A DNA stretch of 64,000 bases, from assembly GCF_014898815.1 (NCBI RefSeq), contig NW_026515543.1:3720001-3784000 (forward strand), read 5' to 3'. Of this stretch, positions 29,961 through 41,426 are shown piece by piece. How positions within the stretch are numbered: the stretch's first letter is position 1; each line of letters opens with the position of its first letter. Origin of the DNA: Panonychus citri. Its lineage: Eukaryota; Arthropoda; Arachnida; Trombidiformes; Tetranychidae. The notes beneath the pieces are model-generated. The model did not search any database. It was not told the origin of the DNA and saw only the letters and a list, made by a program, of their open reading frames with translations. A program made the position numbers and the translations under genes.

Positions 29961-31127
29961 ATAATCAATTAGATGAAAATTAATCTCTACGTTAGGTCAT
30001 GTCGAACCTTAAATAAGTCCAAATAATAGTTTAGGTTTTTCGTAAAAAGTCAAATGTCAAGATTAATCGTCATTTTGATTCATTCATATTTTGATCAGCT
30101 TTATCACACAATCAATTTGCGGTAATTTTTTTCGAAATCGGACTATTGATAAAAAATTTATAGAAATTCGAATACAACACGGGTTTGTCCTAGTAATAAG
30201 AGACGATTGAGGTCAGAGTCGTAAAACTTGCGTACTTATAGTCCTATCAGTTGTTCGCAATAAATTATAATTAGATAAATTTTCATATCATTTTTAACCA
30301 TGCTCTATGGCCAAATGTTTGATGAGTCCATTTTTCCCATGTTAAATCTCTAATAAACTGCATATATGGCATATACTCAATTGTTATATCAAAAGATCAA
30401 GGTCATTCAGGTCACACGTAAAATAACGCGTTTCAAGGTTATTTGATGGTCATTCTATGATTTTCCACACTTATTCATCCTGGGTTAAGATTTTGAAGTT
30501 AGTTGTAACTGTCAATCAGAAGATATTTCAGTTTAATTAAAAAGGTACTGAGATTCTTTAATTAACAAAACTTATCATAACAGTTGACCCTAAAGACATA
30601 AGAGCCTGAAATTTTGATACTGGTGTTTTCACACATACTTTTTTATGATAATGCCTTCAAATGACCTTGAAACACGTTATTTTACCAGTGACCTGAATGA
30701 CCTTGATCTTTTAATATGACAATTGAGTATCGCTCAAACTCATACCACTCAAGTCTCGAGTCTCTTTGATTCTTAGTTGCTGAGAAAATCGCAAAAAACA
30801 TCGGCGAAAATAGCTGAATAGCCCTGTACTGACAAGTTTTGAGGTTCTATGAGCTTTGCTGTGTACGTTAAGTTAAATTTATTGAAAAGAAGATTTTCAA
30901 CAGTTACTCAATTAAACTGTAATCAGAACACACAATCGTGTAACCTGCACATTAGCGAGCAACCCTCAATCAAACACTAAATAAATTCTCTATCTCAGAC
31001 ATATTGTAAGGGCAATCAAACAAAGCAACAGGGAAGCGTCAGCCGATTAGTTAATAGTTTATTTTGATTGCCTTGAAATTGAGTCCTAGTAAATTCCCGA
31101 TGCCAAAATTAGTATTTGGCCAATTTA
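29961..31127. repeat. Repeat-derived sequence with a ~50-bp inverted repeat
   Basis: Arms at about 30372-30440 and 30662-30732 are reverse complements with few changes (AAAGATCAAGGTCATTCAGG on one arm). A related, more diverged stretch lies at about 37870-37960. The segment 30110-30280 belongs to another family also seen at 36130-36310 and 45500-45700 (ACTTATAGTCCTA words). No gene was found. Confidence 0.55.
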
Positions 31128-32200
31128 GGCCCATATTCACCAACCGTAATTAAAAGCTATGATCAACTAATCCTCAGATCAGACCGATTCCGAGTTTAGA
31201 CTAAAAAGTTGTTTCACCAAGCTCGATTAGTTGATTCCCGATTCTTTGATTTTGGGTTCAAATCAAGTTGAAGTCAAATCAATTGAATATTAATTTAATT
31301 AGGAAATTGTCCCTAAATTGGCGTGTTTTTGTCTTTTTGGCCTATTTTTTCATTTTTACCCCTAATTTTTAATTAATTTTTTTTTAACCAACCGATCATC
31401 AATCATAACAACGGTCACAACAATAAAAAACTATTTCTCTTTAGACAAAAGCGGTAAATTTGAAGTGGATGAATTAATTAATTGTTTATGGAAAGACTTG
31501 AAATTAAGATTGATTTCCAAACAATTAACAAGTTATATGATTACACTGATCGCGTTTTCTTAATATCTCTGTTTAATATTTTTAAGAAAAAATACCTTTT
31601 TTACGCTAGCGAAAATTGTAGAAAAATAATAGGACATAACGATATTAATCAATTTATGTAAAAAAATTCAAAAAAATGAGTAACAATGGAAAAAATGAGG
31701 AAAAAAACTCATAATCAAAAGTTAATCGTGGTAATTACCAAGATTAAATTTTGATCAAGACTTCAGAGATCAATTAAAGATGATTTCGGTTGGTGAAACA
31801 ACAATTTGAACTAAGATCAATTGATATCGGTTAGTGAAATAAGTTTTTTAATCCTCTAATTAAATTGGTAAGGCATAAGATGTAATATACATGTCCGTCA
31901 GCTCGATATTTTTACTTTGAGCTGATTTTTTCAGCTTAAAGTTCAAGCTACATATGAAAATGGACTTAATTGTTCAGTTAATTGTGTTTGTTTGAATTAG
32001 GTTAGGTCTTCGCTAATAAGGGTCGCCATGACCAAAGAAAGGCCTGGAGGGCCTGAGACAATCAAACCGAACTTTAAGCCGAAAAAATCAGCTGAAAATT
32101 GAATATATTGAGCTGACGGACATATCTTATGCCTTACCATTAAATTGACCGGAAATTAAATCTGATCCGAGATCAAGACTTGATCATGGTTGGTGAAACA
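31128..32200. mobile_element. Harbinger-like MITE copy 1, right end lost, interrupted by a nested MITE
   Basis: It opens with GGCCCATATTCACCAACCG next to a TTA and shares its first ~500 bp with the full copy at 33660-34540. Internal GGTTGGTGAAA-type subterminal motifs repeat. The typical right end (GAATACGAGCC) is missing. A 272-bp element sits inside at 31867-32138. No transposase is encoded. Confidence 0.6.
31867..32138. mobile_element. Nested 272-bp MITE with 8-bp target duplication (hAT-like)
   Basis: Perfect 14-bp ends GGTAAGGCATAAGA and TCTTATGCCTTACC, extended by further inverted similarity (ATGTCCGTCAGCTC). The flanks are ATTAAATT at 31859-31866 and again at 32139-32146, an 8-bp duplication. 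An 8-bp duplication is typical of hAT and P-type transposons. No coding capacity. Confidence 0.8.
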
Positions 32201-33659
32201 CAAAAGCTTTGATCAATCCATTCAAAGAATATTGTAAGGAAAATCGGGTTTATATTAAAAACAGCAGTAGTTCGTCTTCACTTGGAGTTTATCTCCAAGA
32301 ACCATTCCTTTCATTGAGTAACAAACAGATGCCTTTCAAAGGAGAAGGGTCGCCGAATTTTAGTTTTGAGTTAAGAGTTGAAATTTTGTGTATTTGTAGG
32401 GCCACAAATACGAAGTCCAAATATATTTATTTTTTCCTGATCTGATCAGTAGTTTTCGAGAAAATCGAGTTCGAAGTTAAAACTTCATGTCACTTTTTCT
32501 AAGCAACGATAAGTTTTTAGATCATGAAATTTTTATTTTATCGACAACTTTTCATGCCTTTGCAGAAGATAAAATTTGTTTTGTTAAAAAAATATCCAAA
32601 GTGCTCCGGTCACAATTTTGTTGTATTTAAATAAATGGACGGTGATTAGTCCCAAGTGCCGAGAATGATCTGAAACTTATTTTTGAGACTATCCTAGTAT
32701 GGGTTAACATGGTTGATCAAGCACTTTTTTCGTTTGATCAACAGTTTTACCGGAATGAGAGAGTGGCCTTTGACCTTCGAGGCCTAATATCTCCGAAACT
32801 ACAATACTTAGAGATGTCTAAATAAGTCAAATCGCTGTCATTTAACCAAGGCTATCAGTTATAAACACCCAAATGTTTTACGCTTGCTCGAATGAAATAT
32901 TATTTCATCAAACATTGTCAAACTATTTATAGCGAAAGTCAGAAGCAATAGTTTTTTGGCCTTAAAATAGAGTCACTTTCGCTATAAAACCAAACTAAGC
33001 GTTTAGCTCAGTGCCCGAAGGGCCACCTTTTTGGTGCTAAGTTCTTAATGCATTACCTGCAAGGAGGCTAATAAAACAATTTTATGCGTTTAACGAGTTA
33101 TGCATTAACCGAGAGTTTACTGTAAATACACTTGTCTCAATTAATTAGGAAAGGAAATGTTTTCGTCATTCTTTACAAACAATTAAATTGTTCCCATCAA
33201 AATGATTATTGGTATGCCATTAGCGGCATCATTTCTCCTTCCTGAGAAGATGAAATAAACATTGGGTGAAAACAATTAAGAAGCTTGAGACGAGATAATG
33301 GAAATAAATAATAACCTAAGTTTAATTACAATTAAATTATATCTAAAGTGATAGTTTAATAGTTAAATAAACAAGAAAGGGTACAAGGAGTAAATCATAA
33401 TAGTTGAAGGTATAACGTTTATGTTTTAACAAAGGTGAACTAAACTTAACTGGTTACTTGTATATTGTCTACACAAGACTTTATATACAAAAGGTAAAGG
33501 TTACCTTGGTCGAGGTGACAAAGATAAATTCACCTTGACGACAAAGATGGTAATCAACTAATTGATTCTAACAATGTACTTGATTGTACTTAGGGTTGAC
33601 GTTACATTAGAATCTTCTAGATCCTAACAACGATCAAGTTCAAATTTTATTTAAATTTA
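32201..33659. other. Gene-free sequence with a dispersed repeat
   Basis: No credible ORF; a 78-codon frame at 32209-32445 has no recognisable content. A segment at about 33123-33260 (with AGGAAAGGAAATGTT and CATTTCTCCTTCCTGAGAAG) recurs at about 39556-39690 in the same orientation. Confidence 0.45.
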
Positions 33660-34540
33660 GGCCCGTATTCACCAACCGAGATTAGAAGCTGAAATCGATT
33701 GATCCAAAGATCAATTGATTGGAAGATTAAATCGCAAAGTGTATTCACCAAGTTGGATTAGTTGAACCCAAGATCTTGATTTCGCAAATCAAATCAAGTA
33801 GATCTTAAATCATTTAAATTTTTATTTAATTAGGAAATTGTCCCTAAAAAGGCGTGTTTTTTCATTTTTTCCCTATTTTTTCTTTTTTACCCCTAATTTT
33901 TAATTAATTTTTATCATCAACTGATCATCAAACATAACAACGGTAACAGCAATGTAAACATTTCGCTCTTTAGATAAAAGCGGGCAATTGGAAGATGATA
34001 AAAATAATTTAATATTCATGGAAAAGACTTGAAATTCAGATTAATTTCCAAACAATTAACAAATTAAATGATTATACTGATCATGTTTTCTGAAAATCTT
34101 CATTACGATTTTTTTGGAAAAAAAAATATTTTTTACGCTAGCGAAAATTGTAGGAAAATAATAGAACATTGTGATACTAATCGATTCATCAAAAAAAAAT
34201 TTCAAGAAAAAAGAGTTAAAACAGAAGAAATTAGAAAAAACGAGAAAAAAAAGTTGAAATCAGCTTTTAATCTTGGTAATTACCAAGATTAATTTTTGAT
34301 GACCACTTAGCTAAAAATCTTGAATCAGATTAGGCTAATTTCACTTGGTGAAACAACAATTAAATCTCGACTTAATTGATTTCGGTTGGTGAAATGCAAA
34401 TTTTTGATTGAGAGTTTTAGAAATCTTCGCTTAGCTATGATTCCAAATCAAATTTTAATTTTAATTGGTGAAACAGTTAAGTTTAACTCAGCTGATTTAA
34501 TCTCAGAGTTAAGCTAGATCTCGGTTGGTGAATACGAGCC
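33660..34540. mobile_element. Harbinger-like MITE, full copy, 881 bp
   Basis: Terminal inverted repeats: GGCCCGTATTCACCAACCG on the left, and CGGTTGGTGAATACGAGCC on the right. The flanks are TTA on both sides (33657-33659 and 34541-34543), the 3-bp duplication typical of PIF/Harbinger. It contains many internal copies of a TTGGTGAAA-type subterminal motif and no transposase. Related pieces lie at 31128 and at about 27318. Confidence 0.72.
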
Positions 34541-34868
34541 TTAATCAAAAAACCATTTACCATTGAAGAGACATTGTCTGTGGAGATTTTTATATGAAAA
34601 TTGATTCTAAATCAAGAACTTCATGAAAATCGGCTCTTTATGGAAAATCAGCACACTGTGAGTGAAAAAATGAAGATTTTTACGTTTCATTTTTGTCTGA
34701 TCTATTATCTAAATCTCGAGTTGCATATTGATATGTTAAATAGCTACACTGCGTTTCACAATATTTGGGACAATAAGTAAAACACAATTAAAACAATTTT
34801 AATATTTTTTCTTTGTAAATTGATAGAATATAAGTAGATGATAGTTAATAATAATTAGAATTAAATTA

Positions 34869-35012
34869 AAGGGTGTTAAGTTTAAAAAGTATAAATTATC
34901 TTACCTAAAACTGTGATAAGAAGATGACAATTTAATACAATTGTGGACATTTTTCATTTTCTTATCACAGTTTTAGGTAAGATAATTTATACTTTTTAAA
35001 CTTAACACCCTT
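34869..35012. mobile_element. Hairpin MITE, 144 bp, near-complete palindrome
   Basis: A perfect 56-bp inverted repeat (34867-34922 against 34959-35014) surrounds a 36-bp loop. Both outer edges are TA, which fits a Tc1/mariner-type TA duplication. It starts AAGGGTGTTAAG. No coding capacity. Confidence 0.75.
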
Positions 35013-38000
35013 TATTAACCATTGATGAGTAATAATTAAATTTACCTTTTCTCTCATTGTAAAAACCGTTTTTAATCGTTTAAAACCGTAGCTTTACCTG
35101 TGGAGATTTAACATGGTGAAAGGTGAGTAAATTAGTCTAAATCAACAATTAACTTAAAAATTGAAACTTTTTTAATTTTTTTTGCTACCATCATAATAAT
35201 TGATATTTTTTACATAAAATTCCAAAATATCAAAAATTTTTAATAAGATTAAAATAGAGAAAAACTTGATTACAATCAAAGTGAGTCTTCTGCAGGTAAG
35301 TACGGTAAATCGCTGGAAAATCAATAAAACACAGTACACAATAAAATTTGGACTTTTGAATGACCGGAAAAAATTTACCGCGAAATTCTTTGCATCCAAA
35401 TGTACCACTTTGAAAGGCCATCGTTCGAATTTTAAGCTGAGGTCATATTCTTAATAACGCCAAACAAAACTTACACATTTTTCTACCGATCGGTGGCATT
35501 AGATTGAAAATTGAACAAATAGTTTTCGAGAAATCGGCCCTCAAGAGTGGAAATATTAATAGTTGGTTGTTACGGCCTGTCTATCTTACTCTTTGAAAAG
35601 TTTGAAACTAAAATTCAGACCCATCCAAAAACTAAGTTGAAGTTAAAAAAATTCTTTGGCATGCATTCATTGGTCTGGAATTAATGCTATTTGTTCGCAT
35701 TCGGACGATAAATTAACCTCATGATAAACTTATTTAATGACTAACGAGAGAGGTTCTTTTGATTTCAATACCATTTTTGGCATCGGCTTTTTAGTAGGAC
35801 TTAATTTCAGGACAATCAAAAAAAGTCCAAAAATTTCCTATGAAAGGCATAGGGATTAATCCCTACCTTTTAAATGGCAGGAAAAAGTTTTCAGAAAAAA
35901 TTTTCGCATCGAAATGTACCACTTTTCCGACTTTGGGAGGCCACTGGTCATCAACGGCTCCACAGAAAAGTTTCAAACAAAAACGTAACAAAATTTTCAC
36001 ATTTTCTCTGTAGAACCGCGAAGAAAAAAATCCAACACGAAAAATGGCCTACAAGCAATAAGGAGCCAAAAGTAGGGATATTTGGTTGTTACGCCCTGTA
36101 TTAATTGTTTGTATATTTACAATCAATTTAAGATCATTTTGATCAAAATCGGACAAGAAATAAAAAAGTTCTATCCGGTTGAATTTAACACGGGGCTCTA
36201 TGCGCAATGACGGGTTTTGGCCTGTTACTCAGAGACGGTTCAGGTCAATATCATGAAAATTCATGTAATTATTTGCTTTTTAGTCGCTTACAATAAATTA
36301 TTAATAGAATATTATTATCATCACTATTCTTACCACCATTAGGTTAAGAACGTAAGATTCCATGATAATCATACAGTCCTCGGCAAAAGTTTAAGGACAA
36401 TCAATTGATTATAATGTATATTTATTATATGTAATTAACATCGTCACTGTTTTGGCCTCAAAATCTATCAAAAAATAATCACAGAATTTTTCAAGTGTGC
36501 CACCTTAAACGCTCACCTTTTTCATTTATTGACAATAAATTTCTTGAGTCCAGACACATTCTATTATCAATTGAGGCCAATTTTCGAATTTCGCAACTAT
36601 TGAAACGCATCGTGAACTTCAAATAACTTGAGAAATACATTTACTAGGCATTTCTAAAAGTCCAAAGTGATTAATTATCACTTAATTAACCTTTCTTAAT
36701 AATTTTACTATTTTACTTTGAGGTCATTTTGTAAAAATACGAACTTAAGGTTCGATTTATCATTTATTTCGTTTTTTTGGCCTTAAAAATGTCTCAAGAG
36801 AAAAAAATCACCAAAATACTAATGCATAATCTTGAAAAATTTAGGGACTATACAAAAAATAAAATTGACCCTTTCACCAAAAAGGTAGACCCAAAAAGCC
36901 GTTTGTTCTTAAACTACTACCAATGACTATTATACAGGGCTATTCAACTTCATTTTACGCAGATTTTTAGTTATAAGTCCAGAACCAATGAGTTTAAAAA
37001 GATCAAATCTCGTATAGATACATATCGGGACTGAAGTACTTCGTATAAAAAGTTTCAAGTTCATTGAAGTCATTTGAAGTTTTTTTTGAAAAGAAAAACA
37101 AAAAACCATTCCATCTTTGAAGTTATGATGTCGATATCAGTTCGAATAACGGAGATCCGTCAATTTGAATGAAATAAGCAGTGATTTTGTAAATTGACAT
37201 AAATCGTGGTGCACTGTCAATGATTTTGAATTATTCATTCAAACTTGGATTATGGAATAATTTTTTTCATCACTATCTTAAATTAGCAAGAAACTAGTAG
37301 AAATTATATCTTAATTAGAAAAACATGATTAATCAACTAATTTGGTGATTGTTTTAAAAAAAGTGAAAAAAGTCAATTTTCACAAATGAAAAAAATTGGA
37401 AAAAGTAATACTCCCCCTTGATTTGTTGGGAAAATTTTTGGACTTTTTCGTTATGATCGCTCACTAATTTTTTATATTTATGATTTAAATTGTTTTAATT
37501 ATTAAAATCTATTAGGTGGATCTTGCTGATCTTAATTATGATTTTAGAAAAAAAATCGATCAAAAATCGAATGTGCTAGGCCCTTTCGAAATCATAAAAA
37601 AAAGTTTTTTGCTGAAATTTTACGTTTTGTTCGAATTATCGAAAACGAGTCCAATTATTCGAAAAGTTCAACTTACACTATCAAATTGAAACCTTTCTAA
37701 TTTTAACTACAAAATACAATCTAATTAAATAGCAATCATGAGGCTCCTTACGAGTTTACAACTTTTGGACATTTTTAGTTGCTGAGATATAGCGTTTTTG
37801 AGGCGGATGAGAATGAGAGTAGTGAAATCTTTGTGATTTAGGTACATGTTAATTTTTCTAATTTGAATTGATTGTGACCATCAAATGACCTTGATAACGT
37901 ATCCTAACAAAATGACCGGAATGACCTTGATATTTTAGTATGACAATTTAGTATGGCCTAAACTATCATAACTCGAGTCTTGGGTCTGAACACTCAAAAA

Positions 38001-39555
38001 CAAAAAAGTTATTCGAGAAAAACTTGTTGGAAACTTGGTGAAATGCCCTGTATATTAGATCAAATTGACCTGAAATTAAAATTTTTCAAAATATTTTTTT
38101 TTTGATATTTTTTAATATCTTGTCAGTGGATTCTCAGATTTTGATAAAAATAGATTTTTCAGAATTCGCTTGAAAATTTGATCTTAATTCATTGTTGACG
38201 CATTTTTATCGATAGTCCGAAAAGAGATAATCGAAAACAAAAATTACATTTTTTTCCCCTTTACTAAAATTGAATCTACTATCTAACCCATTGTTAAGAC
38301 TCTACCAAGGTGTAACCTATTTATCACAAAAAGACGCAATCTAAGTCAAAAAACTTTTCGATTTTTGGATGGACTAACATTGCTTCTGTATGGAACCGTA
38401 CGAAAAACTTGGTCCTCAGGGTATGCCGATTTTCTTTAAAGAACAGCTCAAGAGCTTTCGTTTGATATCAAGATTAGCTATATAAGTATATTAATTCGAT
38501 CACAAAACAATTCAGACCATTTTCCCGTTTTTGGCGAATTTCACGAGATCCGGGCGTCAGATCAAAAAATTAAAAAATACGTGTTGATTTGTTTTAATGT
38601 TTAAGCTTGAAAATCATTAAAACTGAAAAAATTTCCATACTTTAATTCTAAGACAAAGAGGTCTGATGTCCTTTGATCTTAATTCAGTGTTGACGCGTTT
38701 TATCGATAGTCCGAAAAGAGATAATCGAAAATGAAAATTCTATTTTTTCCCCTTTACTAAAATTGAAAAATTCCAACCCATTGTTAAGACTCTCATAGAG
38801 ATAACATGTAAATCACTTTGTTAAGTTTTTTCCCCTAAAGAGGCACATCGAAATCTGCCGATACACGAAAAAAGTTTTTGATTTTTTCTGACTTAACTTT
38901 TTATGCTAAATTCAAAAATGCCATTGGTTTTTTGCTATCATTTTTACTTTGGGAGATATTGCAATTTTTCATAGAAATGCTGCAAGTGTGATTAAAAGTA
39001 TTTCAGGCCTTGGCGCAGCCCAAAAAAATGTCGAGTAGATTCAGATTTTTTTTCTGGTCATGAATACATTGAGAACCCGGGCTGATTGGTCCGCGAAGTC
39101 GGTAAATTAGTTGATTGAATATTCTTGCTAATTAGTTGCTATGAAGGAGGTCTTAAAGCAGTGAGATAAGATATTAATTTGCGGTCAAATAGCTCGGTCA
39201 AAATGAATAAAATTTCACACGAGTCTTCATGAAGTAATGAAAAATCATAATAATGATTTTCACGAAATCGACACAAGAAGTTTTCTAAATATTTAAATTA
39301 AAACAAAAAGTCTCAAAATTTATCCCGACAGGTTATGATAAAATTTAAAGAAGATCCGAAGTCGAGAGTGTTCTAGAGTCTAGTCGTGTAAAGAATCAAC
39401 TCAGCTTAGATAATTAAAGAAAAAGAAGAAAAGAAATTAAGAATTAGAGGAGGAAAATAGGACTAATCGTCTCTTGGTTTTCTTTCTCTAAAACAATCAT
39501 TAAATTACATGAAAATTAACGGAGAAAAGAAAATAATTGAAATAAAATTCACTAG
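35013..39555. other. Gene-free repeat-rich sequence
   Basis: No credible ORF. A direct repeat of about 95-100 bp occurs at about 38200-38300 and 38672-38770 (ATCGATAGTCCGAAAAGAGA, AACCCATTGTTAAGACTCT). The words GGTTGTTACG-CCTGT at about 35570 and 36085 and CAGGGCTATTCAAC at about 36938 suggest ends of decayed elements. Confidence 0.45.
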
Positions 39556-41426
39556 TAAATCCACTTGTCTCAAGTCATCAGGAAAGGAAATGTTATCTTC
39601 ATTCTTTACCAACAATTAAATTGTTCCCATCATAAAGATTATTGTTATTCCATTAGCGGTATCATTTCTCCTTCCTGAGAAGATAAAATGAAAAATGGGA
39701 AAATAAACAATTAATAAGACTGAGATGAAATCATGAAGATAGTAGATAATCATCAATGTTTAGATTTACCTGGTTACGTTGAACCATGTTGGAGATGAGA
39801 TTGTTGCTCAATAGTGATCTTACAAGTTACACGCAGGCAATGATGTTGAATAAAGTTTAATGGGTAAACGGAAATGGAAACATACAAAGGTATAGGAACG
39901 GGGTAATAATAACAGTAACAGTGGCTGACTAATTGTAGCTGATTGACTGACATTCAGTGTCTAACCTATGTAACGTGAAAAAGTTACTTGATGAGTGATA
40001 AATGAATTAAATAAAGTAAGAACACAATTACAATCAATAAACTGTGTAATTCATCAATATCATTTAATCAACCATTGGATAGTAAAGTTAATTTGTCTTA
40101 GTTAAAGTTCTTCTAATTGTGTTCTTACTTTATTTAATTCGTTAGTAGACCTTATACAAAGAACAGGAGATATCAGTTCAGTACTGGAGCATTAAAGCCC
40201 AACTCATATAATAATAGGTTGATAGTCGATGGGCCGCAACTTGGAGTAGCACGACTACACTTGCCTTTGTATAGTAAGCTAGCCACTGCAGACAACTTGG
40301 ATCAAACTATCGTAAAAAGTTTACGAAGTGAAATATGTGTAGTGGTAAGGTGACTGACTATGTTATAAGACAGAGAGTGACCTCAACACGTACCAATCAA
40401 AAGTAATCAAGATAAAAGGGGAAAAGTAACTGGTCACTTCCACAGTTCGAGCCAATAAATTCGCCAGGCGCAGGGTTACAATGAGCCGTCTGGTTCCAAC
40501 AAACTGAAATTCGAATGAATTACAATCAATGAAATTCAGGATTTACTAGTAAGAGTTTAAATTGATCAGAGGTTAGTGAACAATTAGGTTAATTAAACTG
40601 TAATCAAATGAGATAGCAGCCATTATCTATTGCGTTCCTTAAATGGTGACTGTTATATCATCACCAGCCAACAATCAGTGACAGTTGATTACATGACAGC
40701 GGTAAAATTTAATGAGCCAATTTCATCATTTGGAAAAGGATAAAGATGATTAAGGATAACAAACACAATATTGTAATCAAGTGGCAGTAAAAATCTGTAG
40801 TTTTTGTTTGGGTTTTAAATCAATTAGATGTTGATTATCAGTTGGTCTAAATTGAATGACGATGATTAGAAAAAAAACTGGGAAATTTAGAGAGGAAATT
40901 GAAAGGATAAGGCAAAATATAAGAAGTAATTGTTGATTTCTTATCGTACAAATGATTAATTTGTTGCTAGAGTTTAATTGTGATGAGATGAAAATGAGAG
41001 ATTTGATTGAGTGAGTTATGAGATTAGTAGATGAAAAAGGTCAAATTTAATCATCAAGTTGATGGTTATGGTGATGATTATAGTAATTAAAATTATTTTG
41101 AGTGTTGATGAAGAGAAAAAAGATGAATCAAATTATGATGAATGAAAAATGATGCAAAAATACGTTGATAGAGAGATGAATGTGTGAAAGATGCTCCAAA
41201 TATTTCCATCTTCATCTCTTCCTCTCTCTAGTTAAATTGTCTTGTTGATTTTCCTTCGAGTTTTAAATTACTTTTAATTTTTTGCCTTCTTTTTTCCCTC
41301 TTGTTATTATATATATATACACACACAGAGAGAGATATATATTCAGTATCTTTAACATTTTGACTCGGTTTTTTTTCTAGAAGAGTGAGAGAACGAGAGC
41401 TGAGGATGATGATGAAGAAAAACTAA
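39556..41426. other. Gene-free sequence with a perfect 27-bp inverted repeat
   Basis: The inverted repeat is 40004-40030 against 40114-40140 (AATTAAATAAAGTAAGAACA on one arm), with an 83-bp spacer. The stretch 40141-40520 is less AT-rich than its surroundings and may be the remnant of a larger element, but no ORF or terminal repeat was identified. An AT/AC/AG microsatellite lies at about 41309-41342, just downstream of the receptor gene's 3' end. Confidence 0.5.

Noticed and set aside
32209..34292. Short ORFs at 32209-32445 and 34068-34292
   Set aside because: They lie in MITE or decayed repeat sequence, are low in complexity and resemble no known protein.
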